A stretch of 16,907 nucleotides of DNA, from positions 1 through 16,907 of the forward strand of contig CAYRRA010000096.1 in NCBI GenBank assembly GCA_964426355.1, written 5' to 3'. Origin of the DNA: JAJFTV01 sp964426355. GTDB lineage: Bacteria; Chloroflexota; Anaerolineae; Anaerolineales; Anaerolineaceae. The position numbers were made by a program, and so were the translations under genes. Position 1 is the first letter of the stretch, and every line of letters starts with the position of its first letter. A model generated the notes under the pieces. That model was not told the DNA's origin. It did not search any database and saw nothing but the letters and a program-made list of their open reading frames with translations. Below are positions 1 through 7,132 of this stretch, piece by piece.

Positions 1-839
1 AACAAGACTAACCCTTGAATTTGCGGGAAATCCCGTGCAGAAATTGCATTGATGGCAAAACGACCTAAACCCGGTCGGGCAAAAACAGATTCAATGAAGA
101 CGGTTCCACCCAAAAGGTCAGCAAAGAGCATGCCCAGGTAAGTAATCACGGGGATTAAGGCATTGCGCAAAATATGCCGGAACTGGATGACCTGTTCCTT
201 CAATCCCTTTCCGCGAGCCGTACGGACAAAGTCCTCTTCTTTGACTTCCAGGACTGAACTACGTGTAAGCCGGGCGAGTACTGCTGCTGGCGCCAGACCC
301 AGGGTGAAGGCAGGCAGGATCAAATCTTTCAATCCTCCTCCTCCTGTAACTGAAACCCACTTAAGATGAATACCAAAGACCATAATGAGGATGATTGCCA
401 GCCAGAATGAGGGAATGGAAAGACCCACCAAAGCGGTAACCATAGCACCGTTATCAATGAGTTTTCCTCTAAACTGGGCAGCGATGACACCAATGGGAAT
501 TCCAGTCAGTGTCGCAAAAAGAACGGCTGCAGCTGCAAGTTCTACGGTACTGGGAAGCCGGTCCATGATTTCCCGGCTAACCGGTGTTTGACCACGGATG
601 GATTTGCCTAGATCACCTTGTGCTGCGTTAAAAATGAAGCGACCATAACGTACCAGGAAGGGATCGTTCAAGTGCAGTTCTTCACGAAGGGTAGCGATTC
701 TTTCTGGCGTTGCTCGATTACCAAGCATGATGACGACCGGGTCTCCTGGGGTCACTTCCGCAATCGCAAACACAAGGAAGGAAACCCCCAACAGAATTGG
801 GATCAGCAGCAGGACACGTCGAATGATGTACGATATCAT
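1..839 (-). CDS. ABC peptide-type importer permease, DppB/OppB family (partial, C-terminus off the left edge)
   Basis: Reading the minus strand from the ATG at 839 gives about 279 residues before the window ends. The protein starts MISYIIRRVLLLIPILLGVS, the usual first membrane helix of DppB/OppB permeases. It then has the family's periplasmic region (GDP, then QGDLGKS) and the cytoplasmic EAA loop (FVRTARGKGLKEQVIQFRH) followed by RNALIPVITYLGM and the GLGRFAI signature. It would form one half of the inner-membrane channel of a family-5 (peptide/oligopeptide/nickel-type) importer. A DppC partner and ATPases would be expected to the left, outside the window. No solute-binding protein gene precedes it. 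The Shine-Dalgarno is weak (AAGAAAGGC about 10 bases upstream). It is a paralogue of the permease at 4865-5884 but lies in a separate, divergently oriented unit. Family assignment is firm; the substrate cannot be told. Confidence 0.93.
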   Translation of the reverse strand, partial: MISYIIRRVLLLIPILLGVSFLVFAIAEVTPGDPVVIMLGNRATPERIATLREELHLNDPFLVRYGRFIFNAAQGDLGKSIRGQTPVSREIMDRLPSTVELAAAAVLFATLTGIPIGVIAAQFRGKLIDNGAMVTALVGLSIPSFWLAIILIMVFGIHLKWVSVTGGGGLKDLILPAFTLGLAPAAVLARLTRSSVLEVKEEDFVRTARGKGLKEQVIQFRHILRNALIPVITYLGMLFADLLGGTVFIESVFARPGLGRFAINAISARDFPQIQGLVL

Positions 840-925
840 GGAGCTTGAGCCTTTCTTATTATGAAATCGATTGGATCATTAAAAATTCAAAGGTGTGTGG
901 TAAGGTAAAAGCGAGTATCGGGTTT

Positions 926-957
926 ATTATACCAACGATTCATTCTTCATCTTTCAA
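926..957 (-). promoter_or_regulatory. Possible extended -10 promoter for the left permease operon
   Basis: On the minus strand the region reads TTGAAA, a 20-base spacer, then TGGTATAAT. The hexamer TATAAT is perfect and carries the TGn extension of extended -10 promoters, which could offset the over-long spacer. It lies about 90 bases upstream of the permease start at 839 and downstream of the terminators of the neighbouring gene, where a promoter is needed. Sequence match only. Confidence 0.4.
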
Positions 958-1084
958 TCCTGGCAAGATACCTCATTTGTAGTACCATAATAAGTATGAT
1001 GTACCGTAAATTTGTTACAAAAACAATTGTATAGCCATTGTCTTTCTATAAGGTTTTTCGACGCTAAAATTTGAGCCAATTTAA

Positions 1085-1152
1085 AAAATCCCAGCCGCCA
1101 TCCTTAATGGCAGCTTGTTAAAAAAATAGGCGGCAAAGCCGCGCTATTTTTC
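1085..1152 (-). terminator. Tandem rho-independent terminators after the oxoamine synthase gene
   Basis: Two hairpins lie in series, read on the minus strand. The first (1121-1151) pairs AAAAATAG and GCGGC with GCCGC and CTATTTTT across a three-base loop, with one bulged base, and runs into a U-rich tail. The second (1093-1115) pairs AGCTGCCAT with ATGGCGGCT (one mismatch, five-base loop) and is followed by GGGATTTTTT. Both lie 90-150 bases past the stop codon at 1242. The first is near-symmetric and could also work in the opposite direction. Confidence 0.75.
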
Positions 1153-1175
1153 TCAACAACATCCCGTATTGGAGT

Positions 1176-1191
1176 GGAAGGCGGGTAAAAC
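1176..1191 (+). repeat. Left copy of inverted repeat flanking the oxoamine synthase gene
   Basis: GGAAGGCGGGTAAAAC here is the exact reverse complement of 2606-2621. A second, outer pair (CCATCCTTAAT at 1098-1108 and its reverse complement at 2647-2657) lies in the same order, so the gene is bracketed by two nested inverted matches. The outer left copy sits inside a terminator hairpin. Confidence 0.7.
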
Positions 1192-1241
1192 CCGAATCCC
1201 GAATTTACGCAAATCAGAACAACTCCGTTTTTGCAACGCGT

Positions 1242-2420
1242 TTATATGAGTTGCAGTTTTTTCCCAACCGTTTCAAAAATATCCAAAATTCTGTGCAATT
1301 GTTCATCGGTGTGGGTGGCCATGTAACTGGTTCTGAGAAGCTGGTTGCCTGGAGCCACAGCAGGCGAAATGACGGCATTGACAAAGACGCCGTGTTCAAA
1401 GAGCATTTTCCAGGCAATGAAGGTCATTTCGTCATCACCGATGATAATCGGGATGATGGGTGTGACGGATTCGCCGGTGTTGAACCCCAATTGCTGAAAG
1501 CCTGCACGCATAAAGTCGCCAATCTGGTTGACGCGTTCTACTCGTTCGGGTTCAGAGCGCATAACGTCCAGCGCGGCGAGTGCGGCTGCAGTGTTTGCCG
1601 GAGGGATGCTTGCGCTAAAGATCAATGAACGGGCATGATGTTTGATGTAATCCACTACATCATGTTCACCAGCAATAAACCCGCCCAGCGAGGCAAAAGA
1701 CTTGCTAAAGGTAGACATAATCAGGTCGACTTCATCGGTTAAACCAAAATGGGCTGCTGTGCCTTTTCCTTTACCGAGCACACCCATTGCGTGGGCGTCA
1801 TCCACCAGCAAACGTGCGCCGTATTTTTTGACGATGGGGATCATCTGGTCGAGGGGCGCCAGGTCGCCGCCCATGCTGAATAACCCGTCCACTGCTACCA
1901 GTTTGCCGGCGGTCTCAGGCAAGCTCTGCAAAACCCGGTCAAGGTGGGTGAGGTCATTATGACGGAAGCGTTCAATCTTCCCTGCGCCAAGAAATGCGCC
2001 ATCGACAATGCTTGCATGATCGTCCTTGTCGAGAATGACGATATCACCCCGCCCTGCCAGTGAACTGATTGTGCCGAGATTGACTTGCATGCCAGTGGAG
2101 AAGATCAATGCAGACTCTTTGCCGACCCATTCAGCCAGTTCACCCTCAAGTTGATGATGCAGTTCCAGTGTGCCATTCAGGAAGCGTGAGCCGGTGCAGC
2201 TTGTGCCGAACCGCTGAATGGCTTCAATGGCAGCCTGGCGTACTTTTGGGTGAGTGGTTAAGCCGAGATAGTTGTTTGATCCACACATAATCAGGCGGTG
2301 GTCTTTATACATCACCTCGGTGCCTTCGTTTTCAGTGAGTGGGATGAAGTATGGATAGACCCCACGTGAAATCGCATCTTTTGCTGTTTCGTATTGGTAA
2401 CACTTCTCGAAAATATCCAT
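1242..2420 (-). CDS. PLP-dependent alpha-oxoamine synthase, probable serine palmitoyltransferase-like enzyme
   Basis: A 392-residue fold-type I PLP enzyme of the alpha-oxoamine synthase family (serine palmitoyltransferase, 2-amino-3-ketobutyrate CoA ligase, 8-amino-7-oxononanoate synthase), which condense an amino acid with an acyl-CoA and release CO2. Visible signatures, numbered from the ATG at 2420: GSNNYLGL (47-54); GSRFLNGTLELH (77-88); DHAS with the PLP-stacking His135; VDDAH with Asp207 and His210; and STFSKSFASLGGF with the Schiff-base Lys240. The wording GSNNYLGLTTHP, GSRFLNGT and TSYMATHT is closest to bacterial serine palmitoyltransferases as I recall them, so the likely product is 3-ketosphinganine, but KBL or AONS activity is not excluded. 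An in-frame TTG at 2450 would add ten residues. The ATG at 2420 is preferred because AGAGGAAAAAAG lies just upstream. No acyl-carrier, biotin or threonine-dehydrogenase gene is adjacent. Confidence 0.9.
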   Translation of the reverse strand: MDIFEKCYQYETAKDAISRGVYPYFIPLTENEGTEVMYKDHRLIMCGSNNYLGLTTHPKVRQAAIEAIQRFGTSCTGSRFLNGTLELHHQLEGELAEWVGKESALIFSTGMQVNLGTISSLAGRGDIVILDKDDHASIVDGAFLGAGKIERFRHNDLTHLDRVLQSLPETAGKLVAVDGLFSMGGDLAPLDQMIPIVKKYGARLLVDDAHAMGVLGKGKGTAAHFGLTDEVDLIMSTFSKSFASLGGFIAGEHDVVDYIKHHARSLIFSASIPPANTAAALAALDVMRSEPERVERVNQIGDFMRAGFQQLGFNTGESVTPIIPIIIGDDEMTFIAWKMLFEHGVFVNAVISPAVAPGNQLLRTSYMATHTDEQLHRILDIFETVGKKLQLI

Positions 2421-2605
2421 CTTTTTTCCTCTATTGGCTTGAACTTTCAATCGATATTTCTGGTTGATTGTTCAGTTTGTCTTATGCCAGGCTATGGAAG
2501 ATTAACACCTTTTCGCCCCCACCGATGCGCTGCCTGGCAGGATGAATTGATTTTACCTTATTTATTGCATCCGTTATCCATCATTTAATAATAATCCGGG
2601 TTTCA

Positions 2606-2621
2606 GTTTTACCCGCCTTCC
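2606..2621 (-). repeat. Right copy of inverted repeat flanking the oxoamine synthase gene
   Basis: This is the exact reverse complement of 1176-1191 over 16 bases. It lies about 190 bases upstream of the start of the minus-strand gene. The outer partner at 2647-2657 lies 25 bases further out, against 67 bases on the left side, where a terminator hairpin intervenes. Confidence 0.7.
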
Positions 2622-2775
2622 TGCCTCAGTGTGGAACACCTTACCAATTAAGGATGGTGGGTGTGATTAGAAAAAGTCTTCCTGAATTGAGGTTAATATA
2701 ATGAAGAACATTTTTTCAATCGGATGCTTGATTGATAGTTTGTCGATTTCCACCATTTTAAAACGTGTTTCTTGC

Positions 2776-2803
2776 TTTACAAAAAAAGAAAATATCATAT
2801 AAT
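2776..2803 (+). promoter_or_regulatory. Sigma-70-like promoter for the peptide-importer genes
   Basis: TTTACA (2776-2781) and a perfect TATAAT (2798-2803) are separated by 16 bases in an A/T-rich stretch. Transcription would start near 2810, giving a leader of about 280 bases before the ATG at 3094. The -10 overlaps a perfect 14-base palindrome, ATAATATATATTAT (2799-2812), which could be a protein-binding site or just A/T-rich sequence. Confidence 0.6.
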
Positions 2804-3033
2804 ATATATTATCAGGTTTCCGCATCGTCAAAATAATATTAAATCGGGCTTGTAAAAAGCGCTCTCCATTGAGAGATTTTCATAAATGGCATCCTAAAAC
2901 TGCTGTACAGTAGAGAGAACAATGCTAAACTTAAGTGAGTTCAGCCAAAACAGTCTCTTTGTTGGGGTGCAAATGTTGGGAAAAATATTCGAAATGGTAC
3001 TTCGGTTGTAATTTTTTCCAATGTCTTTCTGTA

Positions 3034-3057
3034 ATTAGCCGACACCTGTCGGTTAAT
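3034..3057 (+). promoter_or_regulatory. Near-palindrome upstream of the solute-binding protein gene
   Basis: The core CCGACACCTGTCGG is an inverted repeat extended by ATTA/TAAT on its flanks, giving about ten of twelve matched positions per arm. As RNA it can fold into a CCGAC/GTCGG hairpin. It is followed by CGTATCCTTTTTATT, so it could be a leader attenuator, or as DNA an operator. It ends 36 bases before the start codon, just upstream of the ribosome-binding site. Confidence 0.4.
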
Positions 3058-3093
3058 CGTATCCTTTTTATTCAAAGTATAGGAGAAGAGTAG

Positions 3094-4779
3094 ATGAAAA
3101 AAACCCGATTGTTAGTAATGATTGTATTGGGTGCTATGCTGGTTAGCAGCTTGATGGGCTGCCAGCCTGCAGCAGTTGAAACACCCGCAGAGGCACCGGC
3201 TGCGCCTGAAGCAGAGGTAGAAGCCGAAGCTCCGGAAGAAGCTGAAGCCCCGGAAGAAGTCGAAGCTCCAAAAGGAGAACAAGTGCTGGTCATGGCGGCT
3301 AACCTGGACGATGTGATGACGCTTGATCCAGGATGGGCGGGTGAGACGACCAACCTGCTGATCCACATCAACACCTATGACACGCTGGTCTCCATTCGAC
3401 CTGAAGACCTGACCACAAAGGTGCCGCGCCTGGCTGAAAGCTGGGAAATCTCCGAGGACTTCATGACTTACACCTTCAAGTTGCGCGAAGGTTTGAAGTT
3501 CGCATCTGGCAACCCGATCACTGCAGAGGATGTAAAGTTCTCCTGGATGCGCTTAATTAACCTTAAGGGTGCGCCGTCCTTTAACCTCGATCTGGTGGAG
3601 TCTATTGAAGTTGTTGATGAATTAACCGTTAAGGTTAACATGACTGACCCCAACACCTACTTCCTTGCAAGCGCAGCCAATGCCAGCCTTGGCATTCAGG
3701 ACAGTGTATTGGTTAAGGAACACGGCGGGACAGATGCTGAAGATGCAGATGTGACCGACACAGCCAAAGAGTGGTTAGACAAGAATTCCGCTGGCAGTGG
3801 TCCATACATTCTGACCAGGTGGGTACCGAAGTCTGAAATCGTCCTCGTAGCCAACCCAACTCATTTCCTGGGAGCACCCTATTTTGACAAAGTCATCATC
3901 AAGCATGTCGAAGATCCTTCAACCAAGCTGCAAATGCTGGAAAGCGGCGATGCGGATATCGTTGACAGCGTCGATTATGACCTGGTCGAAATGGCGAGAA
4001 TGAACTCTGACCTGGTGGTTGATATCGGTCAAACCCTGGATATCAACTATCTTGCGTTTACCAGCAATTGTGTCACCGAAACTGGCGCAGCCACTGCCGC
4101 AATCGTTTGCGACAAAAATGCCCGCAAAGCAATTGTGTACGCAATTGATTACGAAGGCTTAATTATGTCGGTGTTGAATGGCTATGGCGTGCGCGCCCCC
4201 AGTATTATCCCGCTCGGTATCCTGGGTGTGGATGAGAATGAGGTTTGGGGACGCGATCTGGACAAATCCAGAGAATTCCTGACTGCTGCTGGATACCCAG
4301 ATGGCTTTAATATGGAGCTTTACTATGCCACAAATGCCACCCGCGATATCATCGCAGCTAAGATCCAGTCTGACGTAGCAGATGTTGGAATCAACATTAC
4401 CCTGGTACCAATGGAACAGAGCGTTTACCTGACAGAGATGCGTGCACAGAAACTGCCGACAGCTTTTGGCGGATGGACGCCTGACTATCTCGACCCGACC
4501 ATGTGGACTGACTACTACGGCTTTCCGGATCGCTCGATTGCATTCCGTATGCAATTCAATAGCCCTGAAGCAACCGAACTTGCCACTCAGATTCAGCTTC
4601 TGCCAGACGGTCCTGACCGCGAGCAAGCCATCAGTGACTTCCAGGATGTATTGATTGAGGAAATGCCCTACACCATGCTGTATCAAACGCAGCGAATTAT
4701 TGCTTTCCAATCCTACCTGAAGGGTTATGCTTATCACCCAACCTGGTTCATGGATTTCTCACAACTCTACAAAGAGTAA
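3094..4779 (+). CDS. ABC importer solute-binding lipoprotein, family 5 (peptide/oligopeptide type)
   Basis: A 561-residue extracytoplasmic receptor of the DppA/OppA class. The N-terminus has a Lys/Arg patch, a hydrophobic helix and the lipobox LMGC (Cys23 lipidated). A low-complexity Glu/Ala/Pro linker follows to about residue 65 and tethers the domain to the membrane. The mature domain has family-5 landmarks: TLDPGWAGE, TYTFKLREGLKFASGNPITA, AEDVKFSW, GPY, KNARKAIVYAIDYEG and AAGYPDG. AGGAGAAGAG precedes the ATG with good spacing. Length is normal for the family. It is the first gene of a unit with DppB- and DppC-like permeases and would deliver its ligand to them. Peptides are the commonest ligand for the family, but sugars and metals also occur, so the substrate is open. 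Confidence 0.95.
   Translation: MKKTRLLVMIVLGAMLVSSLMGCQPAAVETPAEAPAAPEAEVEAEAPEEAEAPEEVEAPKGEQVLVMAANLDDVMTLDPGWAGETTNLLIHINTYDTLVSIRPEDLTTKVPRLAESWEISEDFMTYTFKLREGLKFASGNPITAEDVKFSWMRLINLKGAPSFNLDLVESIEVVDELTVKVNMTDPNTYFLASAANASLGIQDSVLVKEHGGTDAEDADVTDTAKEWLDKNSAGSGPYILTRWVPKSEIVLVANPTHFLGAPYFDKVIIKHVEDPSTKLQMLESGDADIVDSVDYDLVEMARMNSDLVVDIGQTLDINYLAFTSNCVTETGAATAAIVCDKNARKAIVYAIDYEGLIMSVLNGYGVRAPSIIPLGILGVDENEVWGRDLDKSREFLTAAGYPDGFNMELYYATNATRDIIAAKIQSDVADVGINITLVPMEQSVYLTEMRAQKLPTAFGGWTPDYLDPTMWTDYYGFPDRSIAFRMQFNSPEATELATQIQLLPDGPDREQAISDFQDVLIEEMPYTMLYQTQRIIAFQSYLKGYAYHPTWFMDFSQLYKE
3226..3269 (+). repeat. 18-base tandem repeat encoding the EAPEE linker
   Basis: GAAGCTCCGGAAGAAGCT is repeated with a few changes at 3244-3261, and a third, partial copy starts at 3262. 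It encodes EAPEEA, EAPEEV and EAP in the lipoprotein linker. The pattern suggests linker length changes by slippage or duplication. Confidence 0.75.
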
Positions 4780-4795
4780 AATATTTTTGCTCCAT

Positions 4796-4834
4796 AGGGG
4801 ACAGGTGCTTTATCTGTCCCCTTAATTTTTTTTT
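4796..4834 (+). terminator. Intergenic hairpin terminator between solute-binding protein and permease
   Basis: AGGGGACAG (4796-4804) pairs perfectly with CTGTCCCCT (4814-4822) over a nine-base loop, and TAATTTTTTTTTT follows. It sits between the receptor gene and its permeases. It probably lets most transcripts stop after the abundant receptor while some read through to the permeases, a common arrangement in importer operons. Confidence 0.85.
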
Positions 4835-4864
4835 CTAGTCAAAATTTATTATCGGGAGCTTTGT

Positions 4865-5884
4865 ATGAGTATTTTTTCTCACCTGATACGCCGGCTGCTG
4901 CTGATCATCCCGATGATTATCGGCATTACATTTCTGCTGTTCGCTGTCACAAGGCTGGTGCCGGTCAACCCATTAGTGGTCATTCTCACAGAAAAAACCA
5001 TGGATGATCCCAAGGCAGTGGCTGCTGCCACTGAACGTTGGGGTCTCGATAAACCCATTGTTGAACAGTATTTCATCTATTTAGCAAACCTGGCACAGGG
5101 TGACCTTGGAACTTCTTTTAAAACAAAAAACCCTGTAATCGAAGACCTGAAACAGCATATCCCCGCTACTATTGAACTTGCCATTGGCTCGTTTATTTTT
5201 GCCATGTTGCTTGGCTTACCTCTGGGAATTATTTCAGCCATTAAGTCCGGCTCATTCATTGATCACTTCACCAGGGTGTTTGCCTTGATTGGCGCATCGA
5301 TGCCGCCATTCTGGTCAGGTCTCCTGGTTTTATATGTTTTTTATTACAAGCTTCAATGGGCACCAGGTGTCGGCAGAATTGATTCACGGTTAGCTGCTCC
5401 CGATACCGTCACTGGCTTTTTTCTCGTTGACTCACTACTTGCCCACGATATGCAAGCTTTCTGGAGTTCGTTATCCCACCTGGTTCTACCTTCCATCATA
5501 TTGGGATGGTTCACCCTGGCGCTAATGGCAAGGATCACGCGTTCATCACTGCTTGAGACTTTGTCATCGGATTATGTCCGCACTGCCCGGTCAAAGGGCT
5601 TATCTGAATACGTGGTGATTGTACGCCATGCGCTGCGAAATGCTCTAATTCCTTTGATCACGATCCTTGGATTGGCATTTGCTGGATTGATGAGCGGTGC
5701 TATTATGACGGAGACGATTTTTGCCTGGCCCGGTATCGGCAGGTACGCAGTGCAATCTTCTTCTAATCTTGATTATCCATCCTTGATGGGCACTACACTG
5801 ATCATTGCAATCCTGTACATGTTTGTCAATTTATTTGTGGATGTCATGTACGCCGTAATTGATCCTCGCATACGAGAGACTTAG
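4865..5884 (+). CDS. ABC peptide-type importer permease, DppB/OppB family
   Basis: A 339-residue polytopic inner-membrane protein. It begins with the family's first helix (LIRRLLLIIPMIIGITFLLF, residues 7-26). QGDLGTS follows at 78-84. The EAA loop that contacts the ATPase is at about 236-260 (DYVRTARSKGLSEYVVIVRH), followed by RNALIPLITILG and the C-terminal WPGIGRYAV. Length is typical. CGGGAGCTTT before the ATG gives a moderate ribosome-binding site. It lies 85 bases after the solute-binding gene, beyond a terminator hairpin, and two bases before the DppC partner, so the two permeases are surely co-translated. It would pair with the 5887-6774 product to form the translocation pore. Confidence 0.95.
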   Translation: MSIFSHLIRRLLLIIPMIIGITFLLFAVTRLVPVNPLVVILTEKTMDDPKAVAAATERWGLDKPIVEQYFIYLANLAQGDLGTSFKTKNPVIEDLKQHIPATIELAIGSFIFAMLLGLPLGIISAIKSGSFIDHFTRVFALIGASMPPFWSGLLVLYVFYYKLQWAPGVGRIDSRLAAPDTVTGFFLVDSLLAHDMQAFWSSLSHLVLPSIILGWFTLALMARITRSSLLETLSSDYVRTARSKGLSEYVVIVRHALRNALIPLITILGLAFAGLMSGAIMTETIFAWPGIGRYAVQSSSNLDYPSLMGTTLIIAILYMFVNLFVDVMYAVIDPRIRET

Positions 5885-5886
5885 CC

Positions 5887-6774
5887 ATGTCAGAAGAAAA
5901 AAAATTACCCTTTATTCAAAAACAAGTAAAATACGAAGACCCGTGGACCAGGCGAATTCGTTCCCTGTTGCAAAATGGGATGGCGATGGGAGGCTTCAGC
6001 ATCATCATATTCTGGGCTCTGATTGCTATTTTTGCTAGCGTCATTTCCCCTTATTCGCCTTATGAACAAAATGTTACCGATCGATTGCAGCCACCTTCTG
6101 CCGAACATTTTTTCGGAACGGATGAACTCGGACGGGATGTCTTCAGCCGGGTACTTTACGGGGCAAGAATATCCCTACCTATCGGCTTGGTTGTCATTTT
6201 TTTTGCGATGACTGTAGGCTCCATCCTGGGTGCTGTAGCCGGTTATGTCGGCGGTGTCTTTGATTTGATCGTGATGCGTTTTGCGGATATTACGCTTGCA
6301 TTCCCATCGATTGTGCTGGCACTGGCTATTGCTGCAGTGTTAGGACCCAGTATCCGAAATGTGTTAATTGCCATGATCCTGGTATGGTGGCCCGAGTATG
6401 CTCGCTTAATGCGTGGTCAGGTATTGAGTGTGAAGAACAATGAATACGTGACTGCCGCAATGGTCGTAGGGGTTAAGAGGTACCGTATTCTTTTCTCCCA
6501 TATTTTGCCCAATGCTTTCGCTCCCATCCTGGTAAAAGCATCTCTTGATGCCGGTAGTGCGATTTTAAACATTGCTGCACTGAGCTTCATCGGTCTTGGT
6601 GCTGTTCCGCCAACAGCCGAATGGGGCGCAATGATTTCCGCCGGGCGTTATAAGTTCTACAACTGGTGGTTGACTACCTTCCCTGGCTTCGCCGTACTTT
6701 CCGTTGTACTCGGTTTTAACTTCTTTGGCGATGGGGTACGGGATGCTTTTGACCCACGCCGCACCGGCTCATAA
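5887..6774 (+). CDS. ABC peptide-type importer permease, DppC/OppC family
   Basis: A 295-residue inner-membrane permease. A cytoplasmic N-terminal segment precedes the first helix (about 34-56). It has the DppC/OppC hallmark HFFGTDELGRDVFSRVLYGA (74-93) and the EAA loop near 186-210 (EYVTAAMVVGVKRYRILFSH) followed by LPNAFAPILV. It ends with the family's LSFIGLG, EWGAM and FGDGVRDAFDPR. The start codon follows the DppB stop by two bases. No DppD or DppF ATPase follows; instead a strong terminator closes the unit. The importer must therefore use ATPases encoded elsewhere, perhaps in the left-edge unit. Confidence 0.95.
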   Translation: MSEEKKLPFIQKQVKYEDPWTRRIRSLLQNGMAMGGFSIIIFWALIAIFASVISPYSPYEQNVTDRLQPPSAEHFFGTDELGRDVFSRVLYGARISLPIGLVVIFFAMTVGSILGAVAGYVGGVFDLIVMRFADITLAFPSIVLALAIAAVLGPSIRNVLIAMILVWWPEYARLMRGQVLSVKNNEYVTAAMVVGVKRYRILFSHILPNAFAPILVKASLDAGSAILNIAALSFIGLGAVPPTAEWGAMISAGRYKFYNWWLTTFPGFAVLSVVLGFNFFGDGVRDAFDPRRTGS

Positions 6775-6796
6775 AAAATTGGTGCAGATGAAAAAG

Positions 6797-6830
6797 GGCT
6801 GCTTTAGTCAACAAGCAGCCTTTATTTTTT
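6797..6830 (+). terminator. Rho-independent terminator of the peptide-importer unit
   Basis: GGCTGCTT (6797-6804) pairs perfectly with AAGCAGCC (6813-6820) over an eight-base loop, followed by TTTATTTTTT. It lies 22 bases past the DppC stop codon. Confidence 0.88.
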
Positions 6831-6932
6831 AATTATTTGTGATTTTAACAGAACCAGATGTGAGGGTTCAGGTAATTTCTTGCAGCGAGATCTATATAAC
6901 CAATCAAATTCATCCTGCAAAGGGATAAGCTT

Positions 6933-6958
6933 CCCCAAGCTTCTTGGGGCATGTTTTT
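6933..6958 (+). terminator. Second terminator-like hairpin
   Basis: CCCCAAG and CTTGGGG (6933-6939, 6943-6949) pair across a three-base loop and are followed by CATGTTTTTAT. It lies about 100 bases after the first terminator, with no gene between. It may be a back-up terminator or the 3' end of a short unrecognised transcript. Confidence 0.55.
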
Positions 6959-7132
6959 ATAAGATTCTTTAGGGGCGAAATAAAAAGGACTTTTCACGGG
7001 TCAAAAATTCAAACATCCTTGAGAGTATCCGGCAGACGTGAACATAACCGCTCTCGATACTTTTGGAAAAGAAAAAACCCAAATAAATGAATTAACAGTA
7101 CAATAGGTGTGGAAATATTAATCGAGGTATGG

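Larger units (their letters stand above)
840..1241. other. Intergenic region, left permease / oxoamine synthase
   Basis: About 400 bases without a convincing gene between two minus-strand genes. It holds the possible permease promoter near 926-957, two tandem hairpin terminators at 1093-1152 and a short repeat at 1176-1191 that recurs inverted at 2606-2621. The 15-base word TTGTTACAAAAACAA at 1012-1026 is a short inverted repeat of unknown meaning. Confidence 0.7.
2421..3093. other. Divergent intergenic region, oxoamine synthase / solute-binding protein
   Basis: About 670 bases between divergent genes. It must hold promoters in both directions. Seen: the right-hand inverted repeats (2606-2657); a 33-codon reading frame at 2701-2802 with a GAGG eight bases upstream but no recognised product; a good plus-strand promoter at 2776-2803; a long leader with a small CTCTC/GAGAG hairpin; and a near-palindrome at 3034-3057. 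No clear minus-strand promoter was recognised. Confidence 0.65.
6775..7132. other. Intergenic region before the response regulator gene
   Basis: About 360 bases without a gene. It holds the operon terminator at 6797-6830 and a second terminator-like hairpin at 6933-6958. A weak inverted repeat (AGTATC near 7024 and GATACT near 7056) lies upstream of the regulator gene. No convincing promoter was recognised. Confidence 0.6.

Noticed and set aside
1012..1026. TTGTTACAAAAACAA as a Rex-type redox operator
   Set aside because: Only the five-base ends match an inverted repeat and the spacing does not fit the usual Rex pattern; it also lies upstream of a peptide permease, not the hydrogenase.
3072..3374. 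Minus-strand reading frame rich in Ser/Ala/Gly opposite the lipoprotein gene
   Set aside because: It is the mirror of the repetitive Glu/Ala/Pro linker codons; the plus strand encodes a clear family-5 receptor.
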